DNA from: Salegentibacter sp. Hel_I_6
Lineage (GTDB): Bacteria > Bacteroidota > Bacteroidia > Flavobacteriales > Flavobacteriaceae
NCBI RefSeq assembly: GCF_000745315.1
Contig: NZ_JQNQ01000001.1
Location: 4,092,001-4,156,000, forward strand
DNA: 64,000 bases
Direction of reading: 5' to 3'
Shown here: positions 34,301 through 44,402 of the stretch, one piece after another
Layout of the letters: every line of letters begins with the position of its first letter
How positions within the stretch are numbered: the stretch's first letter is position 1
Program-made: the position numbers and the translations under genes
Notes under the pieces: generated by a model
What the model was told of the DNA's origin: nothing
What the model saw: the letters and a program-made list of their open reading frames with translations, nothing else
The model's database searches: none

Positions 34301-34357
34301 AAAAAAGGTAACGCTAAGTTTTGGCTAATTATTTTAATTACTTTTTTCAGGAAATCT

Positions 34358-34365
34358 CAAATCTA
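34358..34365 (-). promoter_or_regulatory. -7 promoter element of the amidase operon
   Basis: TAGATTTG on the minus strand fits TAnnTTTG and lies 57 bases before the amidase ATG. No clear -33 element at the expected distance. Confidence 0.35.
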
Positions 34366-34382
34366 AGCTGAAAAAATATATG

Positions 34383-34390
34383 TAATTTTG
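34383..34390 (+). promoter_or_regulatory. -7 promoter element of lptD
   Basis: TAATTTTG fits TAnnTTTG and lies 47 bases before the TTG start of lptD. It is in the same intergenic gap as the amidase element but on the other strand. Confidence 0.4.
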
Positions 34391-34437
34391 AATTTGCAAA
34401 AAGCAAGCCATTCTGTACAAAAATAGCACTTAGAGCA

Positions 34438-37173
34438 TTGCAAACAAACATACCTAATATACTTTTTTGCTGTATTTTTATACTGCTCCCTTTCTTTTGT
34501 CTAAACGCTCAGGAAATAGGAGAAAACAACGAATTAAATATAGACGCTAAAGAAAGAGACACTCTTGTAGCGGTGGGAGATTCCTTACCTCTGGCTCAAA
34601 CCATAAAGGCAACCGATAGTATTTTAGGTGACTCTTTACAGCAACCAAAGGGTAATCAACTTATAACAGGTGCGGTTAAATATAAGGCTAAAGATTATAT
34701 GCGTATAAGCCAGAAGGAAAACCGCATGTATCTTTATAACGAAGCTCAAATTATTTATGAAGATATGCAGATCAATGCCGGGTTGATCGTTATAGACAAT
34801 AATAAAAATGAAGTTTACGCCTACGGAATACCGGATTCTACCGGAGAATATTCACAAAAACCGGTTTTTGTACAGGGAAATCAAACCGTTGAGCCAGATT
34901 CTATTCGCTTCAATTTTGATACCGAAAGAGCTTTAGTTTATAATTCCAGAACCCAGCAAGCCAGTTTCAACGTAAGAGGAGAAGTTACAAAAAGAGAGAA
35001 CGATTCGGTTTATTTCATGCAAAACGTTCGTTTCACTACCGATGAAGATTTAGACAATCCCGATTATTATTTCTACGCCAGAAAAATAAAGTTTGTTCCA
35101 GATAAAAAGATTGTTGCAGGATTTGTAAATATGTACCTGGCCGATGTTCCAACACCTCTGGGGCTTCCCTTTGGTTATTTTCCTTTAACCGAAGAAGAAA
35201 CTTCCGGATTTATTATTCCCAGTTTTGGAGATAGTCAGCGTGGTTATTTTCTTCAAAATGGCGGCTATTATTTTGCGATAAGTGATTATGTTGATTTACT
35301 AACTTTAGGGGACTATTATACTAATGGTAGTTACGCGGTTAGATTGGAAAGTAATTATGCTAAACGTTATCGCTATCGCGGAAATGTTAGAATACGATAT
35401 GAAAACCTCTTTCAAAGTGAACGTGGTTTCCCCGATTTTGCAGAGCAATCGGTTTACAATATACAATGGTCTCACAATCAGGATGCCAAGGCAAATCCTA
35501 ATTCCAGGTTCAACGCCTCGGTAAATCTTGGAAGTAGTACTTACTATCAGGAATCTGTAAATCAAATGAATACAGGTAATTTCTTAACTAACACTTTAAG
35601 TTCTTCGGTTTCTTACAGTAAAACATTTCCTGGAGAACCCCAGGTTAATTTAAGTATTGCGGCCAGGCATAGTCAAAATACACGAACCCAAACTATAAAT
35701 ATGAGTTTGCCTACTCTACAGGCAAGTATGACTCGTATTTACCCTTTTGCGCCTAAAACAGGATCGAAAAAAGGTATTATAGAAAATATAAACTTTCAAT
35801 ATAATATAAGAGCAGAAAATCAAATTAACACTACCGATTCCCTCTTTTTTAAGCCAGAAATGTTTCGTGATGCCAATTATGGGGCACAACATTCAATTCC
35901 CGTTACCACCAACTTTAAACTTTTTAATTATTTAAGTGTTAGTGCGAATGCTAACTACGAAGAAAACTGGGTATTTAAAACCTTTGAACAATCTTATGAT
36001 GAGTTCAATAATGAAGTTGTTATAGATACTATTAATGGTTTTGATTCCTATCGCACCTATAATTTTGGCGCTAGTGTGGGTACCACTTTATATGGTTTAA
36101 AGAACTTCGGAAAAGATAAGAAAATCCAAGCCATTAGGCACGTGATGCGACCTTCTTTAAGTTATAATGTTAATCCTGGTTTCGATCAATATTACGACAC
36201 TTTTGAAACGAATGAACGGCTTGATCCTGCGAATCCTATTGAAACCAACATGGAAACTTATTCTAGGTTCGACGGTACTTTGTACGGTGCCCCTGGAAAT
36301 AGATTCTCCAGCTCTCTTGGCCTTAGCCTAAGTAACACTTTAGAAGCTAAAGTACGTTCAAAAGATAGTACCGCTACAGAGCCAGAGAAAATTACTCTTT
36401 TAAATAACTTTAGCTTTAGTACTGCTTACAATCTTGCTGCTGAAGAAGGTGACCCTAAACTTTCTCCTATCGCAATTAGGGGAAGTATTCCTATTGTTAG
36501 AGATAAACTGGATATTAACGTAGCAGGAAATATGGATATTTATGCCCTGGATAATAATAACCGAAGAACTAATAACCTCAATATCAATAACGGCGGTAGC
36601 CTATTTAGATTTACCAACGCCAATGTGAGTTTTGGATATGCCTTCTCCAGTAAAGATTTTGAAGACGACGGGGAAGATGAAAATGAAGACGATATAGATA
36701 ACGACACCTACCGCGGGGGCGGAAGACGGGATGATCTATTTGGAAAAGGATCAGATTTAGAAGGGAAATTCTATGATGAAGAAGATGATCCTTTTGCCGA
36801 TGAAGATCGGCAAGAAAGAAATGATAATTGGTTCAATTATAAAATTCCATGGGATTTACGTCTTTCTTACACAATGACTTATAATAATACCGCGCGTCAA
36901 AACGAGATTACCTCCCACTCTATAATGTTTTCTGGTGATGTTGAACTTTCTCCTAAATGGGTTGTTGGAGCTTCTTCTGGTTATGATTTAAAAGAATTAG
37001 GATTTACCTATACACAATTAAGATTTCAGCGAGATCTTAATACCTGGAGACTAAGTTTTAACTGGGTTCCTTTTAGCGAACGTAGATCCTGGTATTTCTT
37101 TATAGGAATAAAATCTTCTATTTTGAGCGATATCAAGTATGACAAGCGTAGAGAACCAGACCGTAGATTATAA
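34438..37173 (+). CDS. lptD: LPS-assembly protein LptD (OstA-like)
   Basis: The 911-residue precursor has a Sec signal (to FFCLNAQ, about residue 25), an N-terminal periplasmic OstA/beta-jellyroll domain (GAVKYKAKDYMRI, NEAQIIYEDMQI, NNKNEVYAYG) and a large C-terminal barrel with FGYFPLTEEETSG. LptD inserts lipopolysaccharide into the outer leaflet. The start is TTG; no in-frame ATG or GTG exists upstream before the promoter element. Near residues 740-800 an acidic Asp/Glu-rich insertion interrupts the barrel. It is divergent from the amidase operon, and ridA follows after 17 bases. Confidence 0.85.
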   Translation: MQTNIPNILFCCIFILLPFFCLNAQEIGENNELNIDAKERDTLVAVGDSLPLAQTIKATDSILGDSLQQPKGNQLITGAVKYKAKDYMRISQKENRMYLYNEAQIIYEDMQINAGLIVIDNNKNEVYAYGIPDSTGEYSQKPVFVQGNQTVEPDSIRFNFDTERALVYNSRTQQASFNVRGEVTKRENDSVYFMQNVRFTTDEDLDNPDYYFYARKIKFVPDKKIVAGFVNMYLADVPTPLGLPFGYFPLTEEETSGFIIPSFGDSQRGYFLQNGGYYFAISDYVDLLTLGDYYTNGSYAVRLESNYAKRYRYRGNVRIRYENLFQSERGFPDFAEQSVYNIQWSHNQDAKANPNSRFNASVNLGSSTYYQESVNQMNTGNFLTNTLSSSVSYSKTFPGEPQVNLSIAARHSQNTRTQTINMSLPTLQASMTRIYPFAPKTGSKKGIIENINFQYNIRAENQINTTDSLFFKPEMFRDANYGAQHSIPVTTNFKLFNYLSVSANANYEENWVFKTFEQSYDEFNNEVVIDTINGFDSYRTYNFGASVGTTLYGLKNFGKDKKIQAIRHVMRPSLSYNVNPGFDQYYDTFETNERLDPANPIETNMETYSRFDGTLYGAPGNRFSSSLGLSLSNTLEAKVRSKDSTATEPEKITLLNNFSFSTAYNLAAEEGDPKLSPIAIRGSIPIVRDKLDINVAGNMDIYALDNNNRRTNNLNINNGGSLFRFTNANVSFGYAFSSKDFEDDGEDENEDDIDNDTYRGGGRRDDLFGKGSDLEGKFYDEEDDPFADEDRQERNDNWFNYKIPWDLRLSYTMTYNNTARQNEITSHSIMFSGDVELSPKWVVGASSGYDLKELGFTYTQLRFQRDLNTWRLSFNWVPFSERRSWYFFIGIKSSILSDIKYDKRREPDRRL

Positions 37174-37190
37174 ATTTAAAACCATTTAAT

Positions 37191-37574
37191 ATGAAAAAAA
37201 TAATAAAAACCGACAAAGCACCGGCTCCTATTGGGCCTTACAACCAGGCTATTTTAACCGGCAATATGCTTTATATTTCAGGACAAATTGCAATTAACCC
37301 GGAAACTAATGATTTAGAAACAAAAGAACTTAAACAAGAAACCACCCGCGTTATGCAAAACTTAAAAGCTATTCTTAATGAGGCAGGAATGGATTTTGAA
37401 AACGTCATAAAAACCTCAATCTTTATTAGTGATATGAATAATTTTTCAAAAATAAACGAAGTTTACGGTTCTTATTTTAATGCCGAAACCGCTCCAGCCA
37501 GGGAGACTGTAGAAGTAGCTAATTTACCTAAATTTGTAAATGTTGAAATTAGCGCAATAGCGGTTAAAAATTAA
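37191..37574 (+). CDS. ridA: RidA-family enamine/imine deaminase
   Basis: The 127-residue protein has the family features APIGPYNQAI, LYISGQIAINP and ARETVEVANLP, the last containing the conserved Arg that binds the substrate carboxylate. RidA hydrolyses reactive 2-aminoacrylate and related enamines from amino-acid metabolism, preventing damage to PLP enzymes. It follows lptD on the same strand. Its stop shares TTAA with the stop of the convergent gene. Confidence 0.92.
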   Translation: MKKIIKTDKAPAPIGPYNQAILTGNMLYISGQIAINPETNDLETKELKQETTRVMQNLKAILNEAGMDFENVIKTSIFISDMNNFSKINEVYGSYFNAETAPARETVEVANLPKFVNVEISAIAVKN

Positions 37575-38455
37575 TTATCGCTGCTAAAAAGATAGGCCTC
37601 TCTTTCAAAATAGTTAGAATAATAGCCATCGAAAGTTTGCAGATCGTCGCCAAAATGCTCCATTTTATATAAACCGGCAAAGATGAAAATGTTCATATCA
37701 TAATGAAATATTTTATTCATTTCCTTAAAAAAACCAGAGCTTTCTGAAAATTCTTGTAGCGGCTTATTCATATAAGTGTTTAGCACATTAAAGTCATGAT
37801 ATTGAAAGACATGTATCATTTCATGTGAAACCGTATTATAATTAAATCCGCCTGTTTCGGGATTTAGTATAATTGCCGTACCTATGGCGGCACCGCGAAA
37901 AGAAATATTCTTATTATTATAGTAATTATTGCCAGAAAAGACAAATTCACCTACTCTTATACTAAGACCTGGCTTAAATTTATTCTGAACTGCGGTGTAG
38001 GCTGTTAATAGGAAAGCTACCGGTTGGATCCTGTATTTAACCTGAAGACGATCACGGGTATGGAATTCAATTCGATTAAAGCCAATATTTAAATTCCATT
38101 GTTCCCAGAAATTTCTATTAGAAGCTGCATTTTCAATTATTGATGTACCTGCAGAATTCACAAATTTGGCAGGCCAGCCATATGTTAGGTCTCGATCTTT
38201 AGCAATTCTCCCGGCAATCACCTTGCTTTCAAACACCAGGTAACCACCCAATGCTCCCTGAGCCATTCCTTTAAATAGTACCCGCCCAAACTTTTCCTCA
38301 GGCTTTTTATTAATTACCGCTCCAATACCACTAAAAATAGAACCTATCCCAATATTATATATAGCTGCTTCGGTATAATTACTTTGTGCACGTATTGGAG
38401 AAGACGAGAACGCCAAAGCCAATAATAAAATAAAAAGAGGATATCTAAATTTCAA
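37571..38455 (-). CDS. Exported protein with HEMIH metalloprotease-like motif, function unknown
   Basis: The 294-residue precursor has a Sec signal (FILLLALAFSSSPIRAQ, to about residue 24). The central part contains alternating Gly- and aromatic-rich strands (GGYLVFESKVI). It also has VSHEMIHVFQYHD near residue 212, an HExxH pattern that in gluzincin-type proteins binds zinc and includes the catalytic Glu. No third ligand could be assigned with confidence. It lies 15 bases after mgsA and is probably co-transcribed with pfkA and mgsA, though a link to glycolysis is not obvious. Confidence 0.6.
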   Translation of the reverse strand: MKFRYPLFILLLALAFSSSPIRAQSNYTEAAIYNIGIGSIFSGIGAVINKKPEEKFGRVLFKGMAQGALGGYLVFESKVIAGRIAKDRDLTYGWPAKFVNSAGTSIIENAASNRNFWEQWNLNIGFNRIEFHTRDRLQVKYRIQPVAFLLTAYTAVQNKFKPGLSIRVGEFVFSGNNYYNNKNISFRGAAIGTAIILNPETGGFNYNTVSHEMIHVFQYHDFNVLNTYMNKPLQEFSESSGFFKEMNKIFHYDMNIFIFAGLYKMEHFGDDLQTFDGYYSNYFEREAYLFSSDN

Positions 38456-38470
38456 TAAAAGAGTATAAAA

Positions 38471-38836
38471 TTAAAAAGCCTGCATCAATAGTTTTGCACT
38501 GGCTGGATTGGTAGCAAGTGGAACATCGTGAACATCACAAAGCCGCATTAGCATAAAAATATCAGGTTCGTGCGGATGTTTATCTAAAGGATCACGAAAG
38601 AAAATTACCATATCTACTTTTCCTTCTGCAATACGGGAAGCTATTTGTGCATCTCCGCCAAGTGGTCCTGAAAGTAATTTTTCTACCTCAAAACCGGCAG
38701 ATTCAGTTTTTGCTCCGGTAGTTCCGGTAGCGATTAATTTAATATTTTTTGCCTGAAGAGCTTCCCTATGGTTATTTAAAAATTGAACCATTTCAGCTTT
38801 TTTTCCATTATGGGCTATAATTGCAACTGTTCTCAT
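38471..38836 (-). CDS. mgsA: Methylglyoxal synthase
   Basis: The 121-residue enzyme carries IAHNGKKAEM near the N-terminus, the phosphate-binding ATGTTG, LSGPLGGDAQI and the catalytic Asp in FFRDPLDKHPHEPD. It converts dihydroxyacetone phosphate to methylglyoxal and phosphate, a bypass used when phosphosugars accumulate and phosphate is limiting. It starts three bases after pfkA, so the upper-glycolysis enzyme and this bypass are made together. Length is slightly below the usual 150 residues, missing mainly the C-terminal tail. Confidence 0.93.
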   Translation of the reverse strand: MRTVAIIAHNGKKAEMVQFLNNHREALQAKNIKLIATGTTGAKTESAGFEVEKLLSGPLGGDAQIASRIAEGKVDMVIFFRDPLDKHPHEPDIFMLMRLCDVHDVPLATNPASAKLLMQAF

Positions 38837-38839
38837 CGT

Positions 38840-39826
38840 TTATACAGATAAAATATCAGAAATGCGAAGCAAATCTTTGTTAATATTTGGTTTAGATTTT
38901 AAAGCTTTATCAAGGTCAGTGGCCTGTACTTCATTATTCATCATGCCTACCATAATATTTTTTTGACCATCCAATGCTAGTTCAACTGCTTTCACACATA
39001 ACCTACTGGCTAATACCCGATCAAAACAAGTAGGACTTCCACCTCGTTGCATATGACCTAAAACCGAAACTTTAGCGTCATAATAAGGTAAATTCTCTTT
39101 AACATAAGCTGCCAATTCAAAAACATTCTTACCTATCTTATCTCCTTCAGAAACAATTACAATACTTGAAGTCTTTCCAGAACGTCGGCTGCGTTCCAGT
39201 GAATTTAGTAATCTATCCAGGCCAAGATCTTCTTCAGGAATAAGAATTTCTTCAGCCCCGGCTCCAATTCCGCTATTTAAAGCGATAAACCCTGCATCAC
39301 GACCCATAACTTCTACAAAAAACAGCCTATTGTGTGAACTTGCAGTATCTCTTATTTTATCTACTGCATCAATTACAGTATTTAAAGCGGTATCGTAACC
39401 AATGGTAAAATGTGTACCATAAATATCATTATCTATCGTTCCCGGAACGCCAATTATGGGTATATTATGTTCTGCACTAAAGACCTGGCCTCCTTTAAAG
39501 GTACCATCGCCTCCAATTAGAATCATAGCATCTACATTGGCTTCTTTTAGATGTTTCGCTGCCTTAGCACGACCTTCTTTAGTTAGAAATTCTTTAGACC
39601 TAGCCGATTTTAGAAAAGTACCTCCAAGATTTATAATATTACGCACGCTTCGGGCATTCAGTTCAATATAGTCACCTTCTATCATACCCTGAAAACCCCT
39701 CATAAAACCAACACATTCAACATGATAGTATGCACTGGCTCTAACTACGGCTCTAATTGCAGCATTCATCCCGGGGGAATCCCCACCGGAAGTCATCACT
39801 CCAATTCGTTTTATTCTTTTTGTCAT
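38840..39826 (-). CDS. pfkA: ATP-dependent 6-phosphofructokinase
   Basis: The 328-residue enzyme begins with GVMTSGGDSPGMNAAIRAVV and has the ATP-binding GGDGTFKG, catalytic PGTIDNDI and substrate-binding EVMGRDAG segments. GGDGT with Gly at the position after Asp-Gly is the ATP-type pattern. It phosphorylates fructose-6-phosphate in glycolysis. It leads a pfkA-mgsA-HEMIH-protein operon. tamB ends 76 bases upstream. Confidence 0.97.
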   Translation of the reverse strand: MTKRIKRIGVMTSGGDSPGMNAAIRAVVRASAYYHVECVGFMRGFQGMIEGDYIELNARSVRNIINLGGTFLKSARSKEFLTKEGRAKAAKHLKEANVDAMILIGGDGTFKGGQVFSAEHNIPIIGVPGTIDNDIYGTHFTIGYDTALNTVIDAVDKIRDTASSHNRLFFVEVMGRDAGFIALNSGIGAGAEEILIPEEDLGLDRLLNSLERSRRSGKTSSIVIVSEGDKIGKNVFELAAYVKENLPYYDAKVSVLGHMQRGGSPTCFDRVLASRLCVKAVELALDGQKNIMVGMMNNEVQATDLDKALKSKPNINKDLLRISDILSV

Positions 39827-39902
39827 ATTTTTTAATTCTTGTCTAAAATTACAAACTCAGGAGTTACCTTAAAAGAAAAAGAATAAGTTTTAGGGTTTTA
39901 TT

Positions 39903-42900
39903 TTAATTTGAATTATCATCTGGAAAACGTATATAATCTGGACTTTCGGGGCGTGAAGTATCATTAGATTCTACTTCACTATTAGCCGATTTGATTTCGG
40001 TGCTGGCAATTTTCCTTATCAATTCTTTAAAAGTATCAAAATCTACAGAATATGATAATCCAACGCCTTGTGTGAATCCTATTTCCTCCCCTATAAATTG
40101 AATATTATTTTCACGGTTAAAAACCTTAGCCCTTAGTGTTCCGTCTTCATTTAAAAGGAAGTCTATCTCAAGGTCACCAACAATAATAGACTCAGTTACC
40201 CCTCCAATAGGAACCCCTACCTGGCCATTAATAATTACCCTATCGCTAATTTGTGTTGAAAGTGTTAACCCAAAACGATCTACGGTTTGCTGATCTGGTG
40301 TACGGTCACCCTGCACGTAATTTACGCCTACCTGAAATTTACCATCATCTCCAGCAAAAATATCATTTACAATACTTGAAGCTCTTTCAGCAAGAGTTCC
40401 TGTAATCGCATTTTGTCTTAGGCCAAATTCACTGTAAAATGCACCCTGAGTTACGAGAAATAATGCCTGAAGCTCCTTACTCGCCCTGTCGTCCATTCTA
40501 TATTCCAATTCCGACCTTACCACAGAGCTGGCATTAGGAAAAGCAATATCAAAAGTAATATCTGGTTGCTCTATTTCGCCCTGTAGATTAATAATTACTT
40601 CCACAGGGATTTTTCTGTTAATAGATGGATTTTCCAGTAGCACAGCCGGGTTAGCGTTTAGAGCATAAATGGCACTAACATCTAACTCTGCATCTGTAGG
40701 ATCACCATTCCAGTTTATACTACCTCCAGACTCAACATTGAAAACCTTTTGAACCAGGCCGGCATATTTAAAATTATAAACCCCTTCATACACCACAAAA
40801 TCACCCCACATATTAAATTTACCGTTGGTATTTATCTCCAATAATAAATTACCCGAACCTCTTCCTCTTAACGTACTACCACTTGTTTGATCTACCACCA
40901 CTTCTACTTCAGCTTCATTGGTTACATCGAGATCAAAAATTAGTTCAACACCGGTTACTTCTGGAAGCTCTATACTTTGGCCGGCTTCTCGAGCAGATTT
41001 CTCTTCAGGACTTAAAAAATGAATATAAGAGTTGTCGCCAACTGATTCTGTATCGCTTAATGGAATTTTAAAAACAGTACCACGCTCGGTTGTAGCTGTA
41101 ATATCTATCACTAATTGATCTGTAGGTCCAGTAAGACTTGCATCGCCACTTATAAAGGCGGTCCCGTAATAAAGTGCGTCTTCATCTCCTTCGGTATCTA
41201 AAACAAGTAACCTATCGGTATTGATATTAAGATCTAAATTCCACTCTGTAAAATTTTTGTGGCCTATACTTCCGTTTAAAGTTCCACGGGTATTATATTT
41301 TGTATCTACAATTTCTACATCTTCAAAAACAAATTCCTGCTGACTTAAATTAATAACCGCTTCATCATTAAAATCCAGATCGATGTTAAGGTATGGAACC
41401 CTTAAACCAGCATTTCTTAAGCTAATTTCTCCTGAAAAATCAGGATTCTTATAATTTCCTGAAACCTGTGCACTTCCCGATGCACCGCCTCGAATGTTAC
41501 CAATAACTTCTCCTCCCAGGGGACTAAATGCGGCAAGGTTTAATTCTTCTAAATCTACTTTCATTTCGATACTGGGTTCACTCCCACTAACATCTATATT
41601 CCCGACTGCGTTTAAAGACTCATTTCCATTTTTTCGCAGGTTTGCATTTATGGCATAATTGCTAAGAGTTTCATCGCCTTCTACCTCGAGCACTAACTTT
41701 CCCAACAGGTTATCATTAATATTCAAAGAATCTACTTGCAAATTAGTATTGGGATAATACGCGCCATTTTCCTGTAATAGATCAAATTTTCCATCAAGCC
41801 TTCCCGCCAGTTTAAGACTATCAATATCTGGGGTTATCTTGCCAATATCAACATCATCAAACTCCATTTTAAAATCTTTATAAGTAGAATCTCGCATTAC
41901 GCCGCTAAGCCGTATTTCTTCATTCTTATGACTCATCACCAAAGAATCTATCATAATATCTTTAAAATCGAGATCGAATATTATCTTGTTATTTTTATTT
42001 CCCTCTTCATTAATAAACCAGGTATTATTTTTAAAAGTTAAATCTGAACGTTGAACCCCTACCACAGATTTATTATCCTCGTTTATTGTGTGAAAGAGAT
42101 TTAAGTTAAAAAAATCTTCATTGTTTTTTCCTCCCTGAAATTCCGATCTAATAAAAAGTGTGTCGCGCTGGGTTACGTTAATAAAACTGAATTCTGAAAA
42201 ATTATAGAAATCTGTAGCAACACTATCGGCTTCAAAATAAGTATTGAAAATAGGATTTTGGTTATCCACATTTAGATTCACCGTTTCCAGCATATTCCCG
42301 AACAGATCAATTTTTGGAGATCGAAAATTAACCTTGAATTCAGATTCATCTGAAGCTAAACGCCCACGAATAAAAGTATTTGGAGCGAGATTAATTTCCG
42401 GATAAAAAACTTCTATTATTTGGTTATAAATATCAAAATCGAATTCCAGATATTGATTATTCGTTATGGTTCTAGGCTGGTAATTGGTGTAAATACTTCC
42501 CAGGGAATTTTCAATTAAAGGCCTTATTTCAGATAAATTAAATTCTCCTTTAATCTCCCCACTAATTACATCGGGTGAGTTTATACTCAAGGTTCTCACC
42601 GGTCCTTCAAAACTGGAGACAACACTAAAATCGTCAAAATAATAAAGATCATCCTGATTTTGATAGGAAGTATTGAGCAATAAGATCTCTCCAAAAGCAT
42701 CGTCTATATCGGTGCCTTTCATATTCATAATCACATCTCCTTTAAAGATGGAAAGGCTATCGCGGGAAACAAAATTTAGGGCCTTTAAATCGGCGTAACC
42801 TACCGAAGCTTCAAAATCGTAATTATTGATATCTTCAGAAAGATCTGCCAAACCATTGAATTCCATTTTTAAATTAGGATCATTAGCCATTAAAAGGCCA

Positions 42901-44309
42901 TTAAAAACAGGATTTCTAAGGTTACCTATCACTCTAATTCCCTGGTATGTGTAACCATTGAATTGTAATTTAGATATTTGTCCTTTTAATTCGGCATTTA
43001 AGGTTTCAGCATCAAATCCCACACCGTCGATATCAAGGTTGAAACTGGTTTTTCCTAAATTATCGTTATTGGTAAGTTTCCCAATATTTACATCTAAAAA
43101 AATTAATTTTCCCTGGTAAGTTACGTTTTGAGAATTATCAAATCCCCGCAAAATAACATCAGCTTCAGCTGATCCTAATTGGGTTTTTATAATCACGTCA
43201 GCATCTAAATTAGAACGCGTAATAATAGCATCTCCCTGCATTCTTAAATTACCAAATTCACGCAGGTTTTCAGGTAGTTTTCCCCGAAGGTCGCCAGGTA
43301 ATAAGTTTACCAGGTCATAATAATTACTGGTGAAATCGCTAAAGTCTCCTGTTAATTTAAAATCTTCACCGCCCTGTGAAAATGCACCTTCCACATTAAT
43401 TTTTCCTGCTACCCTACTACGGTCCATCCCGGTTAGCTGGAGATTTGTGAGTATAAAATTGTTTAAGACTCCCTCAATTTCTGTATCGATTTGCATAATT
43501 TGGTTATTACCAAATTCAGCATAAAATGCCTGTAAATCTGTACTGGAAATAATACTTTCTCTAAATACCCCCTTTACTTCTACTTTGTTCACAAAATCAG
43601 AAAAATCTTCAGTTTTGTAATTAAATTCAAGATCGGCATTCACCAAAGATTGTGGCGTCTGGATAGTAAGATCGTCAAACACCATCTGTTCTGGACTATA
43701 GAAAAACTGTGTATTTAAATTATCTATTTTTAATCCGCGTTTTTCATTTCCTCGAAGTCTTTCAATATTTACGCTAACATCAGAACCTTTTATCTTTAAA
43801 TCCCTACCGTAAATATTTAAACTATCCAGTACAACAAACTCAGGATTTTCACTGTCTTCGTTTATAAAACTATAATTAGCATCGCTAATTTCTACGCGGT
43901 CTACCACCAATTCAAATTGGGTAGAATCACCAGTTGGTTCAGTGCTCATTTTCCGAATAAAGTGCGCGAGATTATCAATATCTTCACCTTTATATTTGCG
44001 CATATTTAGCTCTAAACCTTCTAAATACGTATTACCAAAGCGCGGATTGTTGCTAAGCAGGTTTCTAATGCCCATTAGTGAAGTACGAACTTCTTCAGAA
44101 AAAATTAAGGTATTTTTATGATGATCTTCAATGTAAATTCCATTAATTTTCACCCTTCCGAAGTAAGTTAAACTTACCCGGTCTACAAAAATTTTTACAT
44201 CATTATTATCGTTAATGGAATTGGTAATACGGTTTGCGACCCCTGTTTGTACCGCTGGAATGGAAAAAACAATCAAAATTACTATAAAAAGCAAAAGCAG
44301 CGCAACCAC
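39903..44309 (-). CDS. tamB: TamB-like translocation/assembly module or lipid-transport protein
   Basis: The protein has about 1468 residues from GTG 44309: one N-terminal membrane helix (ALLLLFIVILIVFSIPA), a very long series of beta-rich AsmA/DUF490-like repeats and a C-terminal TamB domain ending near FTQGVGLSYSVDFDTF. TamB spans the periplasm and is proposed to move phospholipids or assist barrel assembly. The tail after the TamB domain is hydrophilic. The frame is open 14 codons before the GTG with a basic run but no standard start codon until a TAA, so the exact N-terminus is uncertain. It is divergent from tsaD. Confidence 0.87.
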   Translation of the reverse strand: MVALLLLFIVILIVFSIPAVQTGVANRITNSINDNNDVKIFVDRVSLTYFGRVKINGIYIEDHHKNTLIFSEEVRTSLMGIRNLLSNNPRFGNTYLEGLELNMRKYKGEDIDNLAHFIRKMSTEPTGDSTQFELVVDRVEISDANYSFINEDSENPEFVVLDSLNIYGRDLKIKGSDVSVNIERLRGNEKRGLKIDNLNTQFFYSPEQMVFDDLTIQTPQSLVNADLEFNYKTEDFSDFVNKVEVKGVFRESIISSTDLQAFYAEFGNNQIMQIDTEIEGVLNNFILTNLQLTGMDRSRVAGKINVEGAFSQGGEDFKLTGDFSDFTSNYYDLVNLLPGDLRGKLPENLREFGNLRMQGDAIITRSNLDADVIIKTQLGSAEADVILRGFDNSQNVTYQGKLIFLDVNIGKLTNNDNLGKTSFNLDIDGVGFDAETLNAELKGQISKLQFNGYTYQGIRVIGNLRNPVFNGLLMANDPNLKMEFNGLADLSEDINNYDFEASVGYADLKALNFVSRDSLSIFKGDVIMNMKGTDIDDAFGEILLLNTSYQNQDDLYYFDDFSVVSSFEGPVRTLSINSPDVISGEIKGEFNLSEIRPLIENSLGSIYTNYQPRTITNNQYLEFDFDIYNQIIEVFYPEINLAPNTFIRGRLASDESEFKVNFRSPKIDLFGNMLETVNLNVDNQNPIFNTYFEADSVATDFYNFSEFSFINVTQRDTLFIRSEFQGGKNNEDFFNLNLFHTINEDNKSVVGVQRSDLTFKNNTWFINEEGNKNNKIIFDLDFKDIMIDSLVMSHKNEEIRLSGVMRDSTYKDFKMEFDDVDIGKITPDIDSLKLAGRLDGKFDLLQENGAYYPNTNLQVDSLNINDNLLGKLVLEVEGDETLSNYAINANLRKNGNESLNAVGNIDVSGSEPSIEMKVDLEELNLAAFSPLGGEVIGNIRGGASGSAQVSGNYKNPDFSGEISLRNAGLRVPYLNIDLDFNDEAVINLSQQEFVFEDVEIVDTKYNTRGTLNGSIGHKNFTEWNLDLNINTDRLLVLDTEGDEDALYYGTAFISGDASLTGPTDQLVIDITATTERGTVFKIPLSDTESVGDNSYIHFLSPEEKSAREAGQSIELPEVTGVELIFDLDVTNEAEVEVVVDQTSGSTLRGRGSGNLLLEINTNGKFNMWGDFVVYEGVYNFKYAGLVQKVFNVESGGSINWNGDPTDAELDVSAIYALNANPAVLLENPSINRKIPVEVIINLQGEIEQPDITFDIAFPNASSVVRSELEYRMDDRASKELQALFLVTQGAFYSEFGLRQNAITGTLAERASSIVNDIFAGDDGKFQVGVNYVQGDRTPDQQTVDRFGLTLSTQISDRVIINGQVGVPIGGVTESIIVGDLEIDFLLNEDGTLRAKVFNRENNIQFIGEEIGFTQGVGLSYSVDFDTFKELIRKIASTEIKSANSEVESNDTSRPESPDYIRFPDDNSN

Positions 44310-44336
44310 TGTTCTAGTTAATATTTTCCAGAATTT

Positions 44337-44364
44337 TTTGATACGCTTTTATATTTTAACTTTG
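44337..44364 (+). promoter_or_regulatory. Probable tsaD promoter
   Basis: TTTG at 44337-44340 and TAACTTTG at 44357-44364 match the -33 and -7 elements, with a spacing of 16 bases (a little short). Predicted leader to the ATG at 44403 is about 30 bases. Confidence 0.5.
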
Positions 44365-44402
44365 TACACAATATTAACAATTTCTATGCCCCTTATTTCT
44401 TA

